A stretch of 64,000 nt of DNA from Amycolatopsis echigonensis (GCF_014174495.1 NZ_JACJHR010000008.1:62001-126000), one strand, 5' to 3'. Positions 21,639-30,402 are shown, counted from the stretch's first letter. Translations and numbers: made by a program. Notes: generated from the letters alone by a model not told the origin.

Positions 21639-21644
21639 TAGGTT
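21639..21644 (+). promoter_or_regulatory. Leaderless -10 element of the aldo/keto reductase gene
   Basis: TAGGTT lies exactly seven bases before ATG 21652, and no ribosome-binding site is present. Confidence 0.5.
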
Positions 21645-21651
21645 CGAAAGC

Positions 21652-22566
21652 ATGACCAAGCTCGGCTCCACGGAACTGGATATCCACGGCCTCAACCTCG
21701 GCTGCAACGTCTTCGGCCACACCGCGGACGAACAGGCTTCATTCGCTGTTCTCGACGCGTACACCGCGGCCGGCGGCAACTTCCTCGACACCGCCAACAC
21801 CTACGGCGGCGGAGGCGGTTCCGAAACGATCATCGGCAACTGGCTCGCCCAACGCGGCCGACGGGACGACATCGTCATCGCCACCAAGGTCGGCATGGGG
21901 GACCAGCGCCCCGGCCTCTCCGCGAAGAACATCGCCGCGGCGGCCGAGGAATCGTTGCGCCGCCTGCGGACCGACCACATCGACCTTTACTACGCGCACA
22001 AGGACGATCCCGACACCCCGCTGGAAGAAACCCTCGCCGCGTTCGACCAGCTGGTCCGCGACGGCAAGGTCCGCTACATCGCGGCGTCCAACTACGAACC
22101 GGACCGGCTCGCCTCCGCACTGTCCATTTCGGACCAGAACGGCCTCGCCCGATACGTTGCCCTGCAACCGCATTACAACCTGGTCGAGCGCGATTACGAG
22201 CGCGAGCTGGCCCCGCTCGTCGCCCGCGAGAACCTGGTCACGCTGCCGTATTTCGGGCTGGCCAAGGGATTCCTCACCGGCAAGTACCGTTCGAAGGACG
22301 AGCCCGGCGACTCGCCGCGCGCTCCGCGGGCGCTGGAATACCTCGACGCCCGGGGCGAACGAGTCCTTGCCGCACTGGATGAAGTGGCGGCCGCGCACCA
22401 GGCTTCGGTCGCTAGCGTCGCGCTCGCGTGGCTCCGTCAGCAGCCGACCGTCGCCGCGCCGATCGCCAGCGCGCGCACCCCCGAGCAGCTCGTCGATCTG
22501 CTCGCCTCGGTCGAGCTGACGCTGACCGACGCCGAACTCACCGCTTTGGGCGAAGCGTCGAGCTGA
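21652..22566 (+). CDS. Aldo/keto reductase
   Basis: A 304-residue NADPH-dependent barrel enzyme. The catalytic tetrad is visible as Asp and Tyr in NFLDTANTYGGG, Lys in VIATKVGMGD, and His in LYYAHKDDPDTPLEE. The cofactor end shows WLRQQPTVAAPIASARTPEQ. The sequence belongs to the YghZ/Kv-beta-like branch that reduces assorted aldehydes and ketones. It is transcribed alone from a leaderless promoter. Confidence 0.9.
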   Translation: MTKLGSTELDIHGLNLGCNVFGHTADEQASFAVLDAYTAAGGNFLDTANTYGGGGGSETIIGNWLAQRGRRDDIVIATKVGMGDQRPGLSAKNIAAAAEESLRRLRTDHIDLYYAHKDDPDTPLEETLAAFDQLVRDGKVRYIAASNYEPDRLASALSISDQNGLARYVALQPHYNLVERDYERELAPLVARENLVTLPYFGLAKGFLTGKYRSKDEPGDSPRAPRALEYLDARGERVLAALDEVAAAHQASVASVALAWLRQQPTVAAPIASARTPEQLVDLLASVELTLTDAELTALGEASS

Positions 22567-22599
22567 TACTTACCGAGTAGTAGCTTACTGCCGGTAGGT
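22567..22599. promoter_or_regulatory. Possible tandem TTAC/GTA operator before the SDR-PPOX operon
   Basis: This AT-rich stretch contains CTTACCGAGTAG and CTTACTGCCGGTAG, two imperfect palindromes with TTAC and GTAG ends. They resemble the palindrome before the monooxygenase operon at 25920. Confidence 0.3.
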
Positions 22600-22648
22600 T
22601 GTTGTACGGTGCCCTCCGAACAGGCAAAAACCGGCTCAGGAGGGCACC

Positions 22649-23542
22649 GTGGCTCAGCAGAAGCAGGTCGACGGCAAGGTCGTGCTCATCACCGGAGCCG
22701 CTCGCGGGATCGGAGCCGGCCTGGCCGAGCGGCTCGCCGCGCGCGGAGCCAAGGTCGCGCTCGTCGGGCTCGAAGCCGGCGAACAGGAAGCGGTCGCCAA
22801 GCGGATCGGGCCGAACGCGAAGTCCTGGGAAGCCGACGTGACCAGCTGGGACGACCTCGAGCGCGTCACCGCGGGCGTGGTCGAGCACTTCGGCGGCATC
22901 GACATCGTCATCGCCAACGCGGGCATCGCGACCGCCGGGTTCGTGCGCTCGGTGGACCGCGCCGCGTTCGAGCGGGTGATCGAGGTCGATCTGCTCGGCG
23001 TGTGGCGCACGTTCCGCGTCACGCTTCCGCACGTCATCGAACGCCGCGGCTACCTGCTCGGCATCTCCTCGCTCGCCGCGATCACGCACGCGCCGGGCAT
23101 GGCGAACTACGCCGCCGCGAAGGCTGGCGTCGAGGCGTTCTGCAACAGCCTGCGCGCGGAGGTCGCGCACCTCGGCGTGAAGGTCGGGGTCGCGCACCCC
23201 ACCTGGATCCGCACCGACCTGGTCGAAAGCGCCGACGCGCACCCGGTGTTCGGCAAGCTGCGGGCCGGGATGCCGGGCCTGCTCGGCAAGACGTACCCGC
23301 TGGACGTCGCGCTCGACGACCTGGAGGCCGGGATTCTGCGCCGCGCCCGGACGATCCACGTGCCACGCTGGGTCGGCGGCCTTAAGCTGCTGCGCTCGTT
23401 CCTGCCGCCGATCGTCGAACTCGGCGCGCGGACCCGGGTGCCGGCGGCGGACCGGGCCGCGCTGAAGGACGTCGAGGAACGCGGCGCGTTCGAGTCGTCG
23501 GTCAACGGCCACGGCGGGCGCGCGGCCACCAAGCGCAGCTGA
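22649..23542 (+). CDS. Short-chain dehydrogenase/reductase
   Basis: A 297-residue classical SDR. The cofactor loop is LITGAARGIGAGLAERLAAR, NAG appears as IVIANAGIA, and the catalytic Ser, Tyr and Lys are in GISSLAAITHAPGMANYAAAK. The C-terminal extension with FLPPIVELGARTRVPA is seen in SDRs that act on hydrophobic alcohols and steroids in actinobacteria. GTG start with AGGAGG five bases upstream. The next gene follows after eight bases, so the two form an operon. Confidence 0.9.
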   Translation: MAQQKQVDGKVVLITGAARGIGAGLAERLAARGAKVALVGLEAGEQEAVAKRIGPNAKSWEADVTSWDDLERVTAGVVEHFGGIDIVIANAGIATAGFVRSVDRAAFERVIEVDLLGVWRTFRVTLPHVIERRGYLLGISSLAAITHAPGMANYAAAKAGVEAFCNSLRAEVAHLGVKVGVAHPTWIRTDLVESADAHPVFGKLRAGMPGLLGKTYPLDVALDDLEAGILRRARTIHVPRWVGGLKLLRSFLPPIVELGARTRVPAADRAALKDVEERGAFESSVNGHGGRAATKRS

Positions 23543-23550
23543 GGAGAGCC

Positions 23551-24024
23551 ATGTCCCGTCGCGACCAGATCCGGATGACGCCGGACGAGGTGCAGGCCTA
23601 TCTGGCCGAGCAGAAGGTCATCAACGTGGCCTCGATCGGCCCGAACGGCAGGCCGCACCTCACCGCCCTCTGGTACTACCCGTACGAGGGCGGGGTCGCG
23701 ACGTGGACCTATGGCGCCTCGCAGAAAGCGAAGAACCTGCGCCGGCTGCCCGAGGCGACCGTGCTGATCGAAAGCGGCGATTCGTACGACCAGCTGCGCG
23801 GGCTTTCCTTCGAGGCGGACGTCGAGTTGGTCGACGACACCGACCAGGTCACGACGATGGGGACCGCGCTCATGATGCGCTACTCCGGGGTCGAGCCGGG
23901 CGCGCCGGTGCCCGACGAGCTGCGGACCCTCGTCGAACGGCAGGCCCCGAAGCGGGTCGGGCTGATCCTGCGTCCGACGAAGATCACGAGCTGGGACCAC
24001 TCGAAACTCGGCGGCGTCTACTAG
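23551..24024 (+). CDS. PPOX-fold (pyridoxamine 5'-phosphate oxidase-like) F420/FMN protein
   Basis: A 157-residue split-barrel flavin- or F420-binding protein. The opening is MTPDEVQAYLAEQKVINVAS, then IGPNGRPHLTALWYYPY and TYGASQKAKNLRRLPEATVL, the usual order of the TIGR03618/TIGR03668-like family. It probably reduces or binds a small substrate with F420 or FMN. It follows the SDR gene closely. Its TAG stop overlaps the convergent MDR stop. Confidence 0.85.
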   Translation: MSRRDQIRMTPDEVQAYLAEQKVINVASIGPNGRPHLTALWYYPYEGGVATWTYGASQKAKNLRRLPEATVLIESGDSYDQLRGLSFEADVELVDDTDQVTTMGTALMMRYSGVEPGAPVPDELRTLVERQAPKRVGLILRPTKITSWDHSKLGGVY

Positions 24025-25064
24025 GGCACGAGGGCGACGAAGCTGAGGCCCGACGTGCGTTCCGCCAGGTCGAGAGCGGATTCCGGATCGTCGAGGCCGA
24101 CCTTCAGCAGCTCGACTGCGGAAAGGTCCAGCGCGCCTGAGCGGATCAGGTTCCACACCGTCCGCACCGTTTCGTCGTCGCTCATCCAGGAGCCGCGCAG
24201 GGTGAGCCTGCGGTGCATGAACTCGCCGTACGGAATGGTCAAGTCCTGGCGTACGCCGCCGACGAGCACCAGGGTGCCGCGCACCCGCAGGCTGTCGTAG
24301 GCGGCCATCGTCGCGTCCGCCGTCGGCGTGGCACCGAGAGCGTCGAGGGCCACGTCCACCGGCCCGATTGCCGCCGCGTCGGTCGCGCGATCGCCGATCA
24401 GCTGGTGAGTACGCACGCGCGGACCGAGTTCGGCCAGCCGATCGAGCGCGACCTTGTTGCGGCCCACCGCCGTCACCGTTGCCGCGCCTTCGGCCAGCGC
24501 CAGCAGCACCGCGGCACCGCCCATCTGCCCGGTCGCACCGATCACCGCGACGTCGCGTCCGGCCAGCGGACCAGCGGTGTGCAGGCCCGCGGCGGCCACG
24601 CAGAGCCACGGCAGAAACGCCAGCCGCGCCGGGTCCGGGTAATTCTCGGCTCCGGGCAGCTTGACTATCGTTTCCTTGGCGCACAAGGCTTTTTCCGCGA
24701 AGGCACCGTCGCGCCACACCTCGCGCATGCGGTCCGTGCGCGCGGTGCCGCCAGAGGCGCCGAGGCCGACCCAGCCGACCAGGATCTCGTCGCCGTCGCC
24801 CGCATCGAGCAGCGCGGTGTCCACCACGAGATCACCCGGCGCGACATGGAAAACGTCCGGCGCGACCGCGGTTACCCGGCCAATGCACAACGGTCCGAGG
24901 ATCAACGGCTTCGGCAGGTCGCCGCGTCCTCCCGACACCACCACATTCGTGTACGCCGGGAGGTGCGCGGCAAGCACCTCCACGACCACTCCGCCGCCTC
25001 GCAGCGCGGGTTCCGGCACCTCGGAGAGGCGCAGGCCTTGTGCGTCAACAGTCCAAGCTCGCAT
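24021..25064 (-). CDS. MDR-family alcohol dehydrogenase/quinone oxidoreductase-like protein
   Basis: A 347-residue medium-chain dehydrogenase. The GroES-like N-terminus has PLILGPLCIGRVTAVAPDVF and PGDLVVDTAL. The Rossmann part reads VAVIGATGQMGGAAVLLALA, with G-A-T-G-x-M-G instead of the classic G-x-G-x-x-G. The usual zinc-ligand Cys and His set is not seen, so it is likely a zinc-free reductase. GAGG lies eight bases before the ATG. It diverges from the XRE regulator, with a clear palindrome between them. Confidence 0.8.
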   Translation of the reverse strand: MRAWTVDAQGLRLSEVPEPALRGGGVVVEVLAAHLPAYTNVVVSGGRGDLPKPLILGPLCIGRVTAVAPDVFHVAPGDLVVDTALLDAGDGDEILVGWVGLGASGGTARTDRMREVWRDGAFAEKALCAKETIVKLPGAENYPDPARLAFLPWLCVAAAGLHTAGPLAGRDVAVIGATGQMGGAAVLLALAEGAATVTAVGRNKVALDRLAELGPRVRTHQLIGDRATDAAAIGPVDVALDALGATPTADATMAAYDSLRVRGTLVLVGGVRQDLTIPYGEFMHRRLTLRGSWMSDDETVRTVWNLIRSGALDLSAVELLKVGLDDPESALDLAERTSGLSFVALVP

Positions 25065-25096
25065 GAATCCAGCCTCGCGCGCCGCTAAGCTGGTAT

Positions 25097-25116
25097 CCAG
25101 AATCGCGTTATTCTGG
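25097..25116. promoter_or_regulatory. Palindromic operator between MDR and XRE genes
   Basis: Perfect seven-base arms CCAGAAT and ATTCTGG flank a six-base centre, and outer TGGTA/TACTGGA bases extend the symmetry. It sits 16 bases before the regulator start, a place suited to autoregulation and control of the divergent MDR gene. Confidence 0.6.
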
Positions 25117-25132
25117 TACTGGAGGTTCTAGG

Positions 25133-25900
25133 GTGAGCGTCGAACTGGGCACGTTCCTGCGCAGCCGCCGTGAGCGGATCGCCCCGGCCGACGCGGGCCT
25201 GCCGGTCACCGGACGCCGCCGCACGCCCGGGTTGCGCCGTGAGGAGCTGGCGTTGCTGGCCGGGATCAGCGCCACCTGGCTCACCTATCTCGAGCAGGGC
25301 CGCGACGTCCGCCCGTCCGACCAGGTGCTCGACGCCCTGGCCCGGGCACTGCGGCTGACCAGCGCCGAGCAGGAACACCTGCGCCGTCTCGCCAATGGCG
25401 GGGCACCCCCTGAAGACGCTGCCGAAGAGGCCGCGCCGGAGGTCGCGGGCGTCCCGGCATTGCTGGGCGACAACCCCGCGTACGTCACCGGCATCTGCTA
25501 CGACCTGCTCGCCTGCAACGACGCCGCCGCGGAGCTGTTCCGGAACATCGAGCCGGGCGCGAACGTCGTCCGCTGGATGTTCACCGAGCCCGCTGCCCGC
25601 GAGGTCCTGGTCGACTGGGAACAGGAGGCGCGCAACATCCTGGCCCGGCTGCGGGCGATCGCCGGACGGCATCCCGGCCACCCGCGCGTGACCCGGCTGG
25701 TGGCCGAGCTGACCGAGGCGAGCCCCGAGGTGCGCGAGTGGTGGCCGCACTACGAAATCCAGTTCAGCCACGCAGGTCACAAGCGCTTTCGGCATCCCCG
25801 GCTGGGCGTGGTCACCGCGACGCACGCCGCGTTCCACGTGGCCGAGCGTCCGGAGCAGACGCTGGTGGTCTACCGCCTGCCGAGTGGTACTGACGAGTAG
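25133..25900 (+). CDS. XRE regulator with MmyB-like ligand-binding domain
   Basis: A 255-residue regulator. The helix-turn-helix is RREELALLAGISATWLTYLE near residues 37-56, preceded by the family signature RRTPGLRREE. The C-terminal MmyB-like domain shows NDAAAELFRNIEPGANVVRW and, at the end, AAFHVAERPEQTLVVYRLPS. MmyB-type proteins of this group bind fatty-acid-like ligands. GTG start with GGAGG seven bases upstream. It likely binds the palindrome at 25097-25116. Confidence 0.85.
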   Translation: MSVELGTFLRSRRERIAPADAGLPVTGRRRTPGLRREELALLAGISATWLTYLEQGRDVRPSDQVLDALARALRLTSAEQEHLRRLANGGAPPEDAAEEAAPEVAGVPALLGDNPAYVTGICYDLLACNDAAAELFRNIEPGANVVRWMFTEPAAREVLVDWEQEARNILARLRAIAGRHPGHPRVTRLVAELTEASPEVREWWPHYEIQFSHAGHKRFRHPRLGVVTATHAAFHVAERPEQTLVVYRLPSGTDE

Positions 25901-25913
25901 GAAGTACTTTCGA

Positions 25914-25934
25914 GTAACTGTTACCTGAGGTAAC
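25914..25934. promoter_or_regulatory. Overlapping palindromes before the monooxygenase operon
   Basis: GTAACTGTTAC (25914-25924) overlaps GTTACCTGAGGTAAC (25920-25934), a perfect dyad with GTTACC arms and a 3-base centre. The end is 41 bases before the monooxygenase start. The form suits a TetR-type operator, but no TetR gene is adjacent. Confidence 0.55.
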
Positions 25935-25975
25935 ATCAACGCTGCCAGACCCCCAGCGCAGCGGAGGCCGACAAG

Positions 25976-27445
25976 ATGACCGAGCGGTTCAAGGTCGTGA
26001 TCGTGGGCACCGGGTTTTCCGGGCTCGGCCAGGCGATCCAGCTCGAAAAAGCGGGCATCCGGGACTACGTGATCCTGGAGAAGGCCGACGAGGTCGGCGG
26101 CACCTGGCGGGACAACTCGTACCCAGGCTGCGCGTGCGACATCCAGTCGCACATGTACTCGTTCTCCTACGCGCAGAACCCGGACTGGAGCCGGTCGTTC
26201 TCGCCGCAGCCGGAGATCTTCGACTACCTCAAGGGCGTCGCCGACAAATACCGGCTGCGCGACAAGATCCGGTTCGGCACCGAGATCACCGGCGCGCACT
26301 GGGACGAGGGCGAACGCCGCTGGACGGTGGAAACCAAGGGCGGCACCGAGTTTTCCGCGCAGTTCGTCGTCGCCGGCGTCGGCGGACTGCATATTCCGCA
26401 GATCCCGAAACTGCCCGGCATCTCCAAGTTCAAGGGCCAGACCTGGCATTCGGCGCAGTGGAACCACGAATTCGACCTGACCGGCAAGCGGGTCGCGGTG
26501 ATCGGCACCGGCGCGAGCGCGGTGCAGTTCGTGCCGAAGATCGCGCCCGAGGTCGGTGAATTGACGCTGTTCCAGCGCACGCCGCCGTGGATCATGCCGA
26601 AGCCGGACCACGCGATGCCGGGCTGGGCCAAGCAGTTGTTCAAGCGCGTGCCCGGCACGCAGCGGCTGTACCGTAACGCGCTGTACTGGATGCTCGAATC
26701 CCGCGCGATCGGCTTCAACGGGCACCCGAAACTCATGCAGGCCGCCGAGATCCTCGCGCGCCGGCACATCGCGAAGGGCATCAAAGACCCCGCGCTGCGC
26801 CGGAAAGTCACGCCCGACTACACGATGGGCTGCAAACGCGTCCTGCTGTCGAATGACTATTACCCGGCCCTGGACCGGCCGAACGTCGATGTCGTCACTG
26901 ACGGCGTCGCCGAGGTCCGCGCGCACAGCATCGTCGACACCGCCGGAGTCGAGCACGAGGTCGACGCGATCATCTACGGCACCGGCTTCAAGGTGACCGA
27001 CGCGCTGGAGTACCTCGACATCACCGGCGTCGGCGGCCGCGATCTCGCGAAAACCTGGGCCACCGAAGGGATCCAGACGCACAAGGGGATCACCGTGTCC
27101 GGGTTCCCCAACCTGTTCTTCCTGCTCGGCCCGAACACCGCGCTCGGCCACAACTCCGTGGTGTTCATGATCGAATCGCAGTCCCGTTACGTGGTCGACG
27201 CGATCCGGCTGGCCGACTCCCGCGGCGCGGCGGCGCTCGACGTGCGGCCGTCGGTGCAGGATGAATTCCAGGAGCAGATCCAGGAAAAACTCGTCAAGGG
27301 CGTGTGGACCCAGGGCGGCTGCAAGAGCTGGTATCTCGACTCGAAGGGCGTCAACCGGACGATCTGGCCGGGCTTCACGTGGCGGTACTGGCTGGAGACC
27401 CGGCGCGTCGAGCCGAGCGACTACGAGCTGAGCGGCCGGTCATGA
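25976..27445 (+). CDS. Baeyer-Villiger-type flavin monooxygenase
   Basis: A 489-residue FAD/NADPH enzyme. The FAD loop VVIVGTGFSGLGQAIQLEKA is at the N-terminus, and the BVMO fingerprint FKGQTWHSAQWN is at residues 152-163 (F-x-G-x-x-x-H-x-x-x-W). The NADPH loop is VAVIGTGASAVQFVPKIAPE. It inserts oxygen next to a ketone or oxidises a heteroatom, using O2 and NADPH. Relatives include mycobacterial EthA and MymA. GGAGG precedes the ATG. It heads a coupled three-gene operon, with a 4-base ATGA overlap to the next gene. Confidence 0.92.
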   Translation: MTERFKVVIVGTGFSGLGQAIQLEKAGIRDYVILEKADEVGGTWRDNSYPGCACDIQSHMYSFSYAQNPDWSRSFSPQPEIFDYLKGVADKYRLRDKIRFGTEITGAHWDEGERRWTVETKGGTEFSAQFVVAGVGGLHIPQIPKLPGISKFKGQTWHSAQWNHEFDLTGKRVAVIGTGASAVQFVPKIAPEVGELTLFQRTPPWIMPKPDHAMPGWAKQLFKRVPGTQRLYRNALYWMLESRAIGFNGHPKLMQAAEILARRHIAKGIKDPALRRKVTPDYTMGCKRVLLSNDYYPALDRPNVDVVTDGVAEVRAHSIVDTAGVEHEVDAIIYGTGFKVTDALEYLDITGVGGRDLAKTWATEGIQTHKGITVSGFPNLFFLLGPNTALGHNSVVFMIESQSRYVVDAIRLADSRGAAALDVRPSVQDEFQEQIQEKLVKGVWTQGGCKSWYLDSKGVNRTIWPGFTWRYWLETRRVEPSDYELSGRS

Positions 27446-28302
27446 GTGCCGAGCACGAGCAGATCGTGCTCCACGCGCGCGACGTGGAGTTCGACTGGTC
27501 GAAGCTGCCGATGCACTGGATTCCCGGGCAGTCGCAGGCCACGCACAGCATCAACGTGCTGCATCTGGCGCTGCCCGAGGGCGAACGCTGGTTCGTCGAG
27601 GTGTTCAAGCAGGCCGTACCGCTGATCCGCGACGAGCGGCTCAAGGAGGACGTGCTCGGGTTCATCGGCCAGGAGGCGATGCACGCGCAGGCACACGACG
27701 GCGCGGCCGCGCACCTGGAGTCCGCCGGAGTCGCGGTGCGGCCGTACATCGCGCAGATGGAGTGGATGTTCCGGCGGCTGCTCGGCGACCGGCCCGGATC
27801 GAGCCGGGAATGGCTGATCGAACGGCTCGCGATGGTCGCGGCGATCGAGCATTACACCGCGTTTCTGGGTCAGTGGATCCTCGACGCGAAGGAACTCGAC
27901 GCGGCCGGCGCCGACGAGACGATGCTGGATCTCCTTCGCTGGCACGGCGCGGAGGAAGTCGAACACCGCTCGGTGGCGTACGACCTGTTCTGCCACCTCG
28001 ACGGCCGTTACGGCCGGCGGGTGCGTTCGATGCTCGTGGTGACGCCGGTGCTGGCGTGGATTTTCGTGCGCGGGACCCGATTCCTGATGAAGAACGACCC
28101 GACTCGCCCGGGCCGCACCAGCTGGCGGGCTTACCGGCGCGCTGCCCGCCAAGGGCTGCTGCCGGGACCGCGCGAACTGCTGCGCGAAATCCGGCCGTAC
28201 TTCCGGAAGTCCTATCACCCGACCGAAACCGGCAACACCGACCAGGCGGTGGCGTACCTGGCGAGTTCGCCCGCGGCCCAGGCCGCCGACGCTCCGCGAT
28301 GA
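27442..28302 (+). CDS. Metal-dependent hydrolase of the PF10118 type
   Basis: A 286-residue mostly helical protein with a ferritin-like set of metal ligands: FIGQEAMHAQAHDGAAAH, AIEHYTAFLG and HGAEEVEHRSVAYDLF. The E-x-x-H pairs form a likely di-metal site. The family is annotated as predicted metal-dependent hydrolase, but the fold suggests a di-iron enzyme and its reaction is unproven. A hydrophobic segment MLVVTPVLAWIFVRG may bind the membrane. It is translationally coupled on both sides by ATGA overlaps, so it works with the monooxygenase and reductase. Confidence 0.8.
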   Translation: MSAEHEQIVLHARDVEFDWSKLPMHWIPGQSQATHSINVLHLALPEGERWFVEVFKQAVPLIRDERLKEDVLGFIGQEAMHAQAHDGAAAHLESAGVAVRPYIAQMEWMFRRLLGDRPGSSREWLIERLAMVAAIEHYTAFLGQWILDAKELDAAGADETMLDLLRWHGAEEVEHRSVAYDLFCHLDGRYGRRVRSMLVVTPVLAWIFVRGTRFLMKNDPTRPGRTSWRAYRRAARQGLLPGPRELLREIRPYFRKSYHPTETGNTDQAVAYLASSPAAQAADAPR

Positions 28303-29297
28303 CCGCACCGCAGTTCCCGCCCCGGCTCGACGGCAGCGGCAGACGCGACCGGCTGATGTCCACATTGGTCGCGGTCGGCGCGGCTTATCGAAGGCTGGCC
28401 GAGATTTCCGGGCGACGCCGTCCGCCGGTGCGACAGGTCGACCGTCGGCTGCAGCTGGTCGTTGAAGCCGTGCGCACCGAGGCCGACGGCGTGGTGAGTC
28501 TCCGGCTCGTGCATCCGGACGGAAATCCGCTGCCCGCTTGGCGTCCCGGCGCGCACATCGACTTGCTATTGCCTTCTGGAATGGTGCGGCAGTACTCGCT
28601 GTGCGGCTCGCCTTCCGACCTGTCGCACTACCGGATTGCCGTGCGGCGCATCGGTTCCGCGTCCGCCGAGGTGCACGCGCTCACCGCCGGAACCCGCGTC
28701 ACACTACGCGGACCACGCAACGCTTTCCCGTTCGTCGCCGCGCCCGCGTACCACTTCGTGGCAGGCGGAATCGGGATCACGCCGATTCTGCCGATGGTGC
28801 ATCGCGCGGAAGCGAGCGGCGCGGACTGGCGGCTGGTCTACACCGGCCGCAATCGGGAGTCGATGCCGTTCCTCGACGAACTTCCGGCCGAGCGAGTGCG
28901 GATCCGGCCGGACACGGAGTTCGGCATTCCGGCATCCGGCGCGGAATTGCTGGAGGAGATGCCCGACGGAGCTTCGGTGTATTGCTGCGGCCCGATGCCG
29001 ATGATCACCGGCGTCCGCGTCGACCTGGCCCGCACGGGCGCTGCCGCGGTCTACTTCGAACGGTTCTCGCCGCCGCCGATTGTGGACGGCCAACCATTCC
29101 GCGTGGTCCTGCGCCGCAGCGGGCTCACCCTCGACGTGCCCGCCGACCGCTCCACGCTCGACGTGGTGCGCGAGGTGCTGCCCGACGTGCCGTACTCGTG
29201 TCGCCAGGGCTTCTGCGGCACCTGCGAGGTGGCGGCCGAAGACGGCGGGCGCGTGCGGATCTGCGTAGACCGCGGGCCCGCCGTCCTGGAGCTTTAA
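28299..29297 (+). CDS. PDR/VanB-family oxidoreductase (FMN/NAD plus 2Fe-2S)
   Basis: A 332-residue electron-transfer protein. It starts with a FAD/FMN domain (WRPGAHIDLLLPSGMVRQYS), then the NAD-binding part FVAGGIGITPILPMVHRAE and VYCCGPMPMI. The C-terminal plant-type ferredoxin reads YSCRQGFCGTCEV, with C301, C306 and C309 and a last Cys in VRICVDR. It passes electrons from NAD(P)H to an oxygenase; the di-metal protein encoded just upstream is a plausible acceptor, since BVMOs use NADPH directly. It is the last gene of the operon and its TAA overlaps the convergent YciI stop by 4 bases. Confidence 0.9.
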   Translation: MTAPQFPPRLDGSGRRDRLMSTLVAVGAAYRRLAEISGRRRPPVRQVDRRLQLVVEAVRTEADGVVSLRLVHPDGNPLPAWRPGAHIDLLLPSGMVRQYSLCGSPSDLSHYRIAVRRIGSASAEVHALTAGTRVTLRGPRNAFPFVAAPAYHFVAGGIGITPILPMVHRAEASGADWRLVYTGRNRESMPFLDELPAERVRIRPDTEFGIPASGAELLEEMPDGASVYCCGPMPMITGVRVDLARTGAAAVYFERFSPPPIVDGQPFRVVLRRSGLTLDVPADRSTLDVVREVLPDVPYSCRQGFCGTCEVAAEDGGRVRICVDRGPAVLEL

Positions 29298-29578
29298 CCC
29301 CGCGCCGGAACCCAGTCGCCGAGCACCGGCTTGAACTCGCGCACCGTCCGCTCCGCCACGACGCCTTCGAGCGCGTACGGGTCGTTGTCGATCAGCTTGG
29401 CCAGCGCCGCCTCGTCCTCGGCCTGCCACAGCGTCAGCCCGCCGGAGTCGTCGGCGAGCGGACCCGCCACCGCGACGCGACCCGCCGCGGCGTGCTCTTT
29501 CAGGTAGTCCCGGTGCCGCGGCCGGACATCGGCCAGCTTCTCCTGGACATAGCGGATTTCGACGAGGTACCAGGCCAT
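29294..29578 (-). CDS. YciI-family protein
   Basis: A 94-residue ferredoxin-like fold protein. It shows the YciI pattern YVQEKLADVRPRHRDYLKEH with the conserved Arg-His pair, then AGPLADDSGGLTLWQAEDEA and the usual DNDPYALEGVV with the Asp. Family members bind small molecules or act as dehydrochlorinase-like enzymes; the specific role is unknown. GGGAG precedes the ATG. Confidence 0.85.
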   Translation of the reverse strand: MAWYLVEIRYVQEKLADVRPRHRDYLKEHAAAGRVAVAGPLADDSGGLTLWQAEDEAALAKLIDNDPYALEGVVAERTVREFKPVLGDWVPARG

Positions 29579-29775
29579 GCGCTTACTCCCGGGATGAGCA
29601 CGACAGTGACGCCGCAGACGCTACCGGTGACGGCCGGGCGGACGCACCATGCGAGCGGTGGCAGCGGGAGGCCAACCCGATAGGCTAGGTGCGGGCGGAA
29701 CCTGTGTGCACGCTGTGCCTATCGCGCACGCGCTGGGGCCTGCGGAGCGGACACGTCGAGGACAGGCGGGGATAC

Positions 29776-30351
29776 ATGCTGGAGGGGAACGCGGAACGCA
29801 GCGTCGAGGCGACCCTCGGCCACCTGCGGACCATGGACGGACCGGTCCCGGCGCAGCCGCCGACCGCCCCGTTGAACCTGGAGGACCTCTACCGGCAGCA
29901 CCGGATGCGGCTCGTGCGCCTCGCCATCCTGCTGGTCGACGAGCCGGCCACGGCCGAGGACGTCGTGCAGGAGGCGTTCACCGGCCTGCACCGCAACTGG
30001 GGCAGGCTGCGCGACGCCGCGGCGGCGGTCGGCTACCTGCGCACCGCCGTGGTCAACGGATCGCGCAGCGTGTTGCGCCGCCGCAAGACCGCCCGCGAGT
30101 ACGTGCCCCCGCACGCGGTGAACGCCCGGTCCGCGGAAAGCCTCGCCATGCTCTCCAGCGAGCACCAGGCCGTCGTCAACGCCCTGTCGAAGCTTCCGCC
30201 GCGCCAGCGCGAGGTGCTCGTGCTGCGCTACTACGGCGGGTTGAGCGAAGCGGAGATTTCCGAGGCGGCGGGCATTTCGAAGGGCACGGTGAAGTCGACC
30301 GCCAGCCGCGCGCTGGAGGCATTGCAGAAGGCAATGCAGCCGCCACAGTGA
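29776..30351 (+). CDS. SigE-family sigma-70 factor (TIGR02983-like)
   Basis: A 191-residue sigma factor with regions 2 and 4 only. Region 2 is LYRQHRMRLVRLAILLVDEP and EDVVQEAFTGLHRNWGRL. Region 4 is LSKLPPRQREVLVLRYYGGL and GISKGTVKSTASRALEAL. This is the actinobacterial SigE family that often occurs without an anti-sigma gene, and none is adjacent. The start at 29776 is uncertain; ATG 29833 is also possible. A TAGGCT at 29682 could be a -10 with a leader of about 80 bases. Confidence 0.85.
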   Translation: MLEGNAERSVEATLGHLRTMDGPVPAQPPTAPLNLEDLYRQHRMRLVRLAILLVDEPATAEDVVQEAFTGLHRNWGRLRDAAAAVGYLRTAVVNGSRSVLRRRKTAREYVPPHAVNARSAESLAMLSSEHQAVVNALSKLPPRQREVLVLRYYGGLSEAEISEAAGISKGTVKSTASRALEALQKAMQPPQ

Positions 30352-30387
30352 CCTGGCCGGACCAATCTCGCGCGCGTCGGCCCTCTC

Positions 30388-30399
30388 TGGTCCAGACCA
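30388..30399. promoter_or_regulatory. DasR-like operator (dre) of nagA
   Basis: TGGTCCAGACCA is a perfect 12-base palindrome. It differs from the dre core TGGTCTAGACCA at one base, and AAT on the right side continues a consensus-like flank. It lies just before the -10 hexamer of nagA. Confidence 0.75.
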
Positions 30400-30402
30400 A
30401 TA

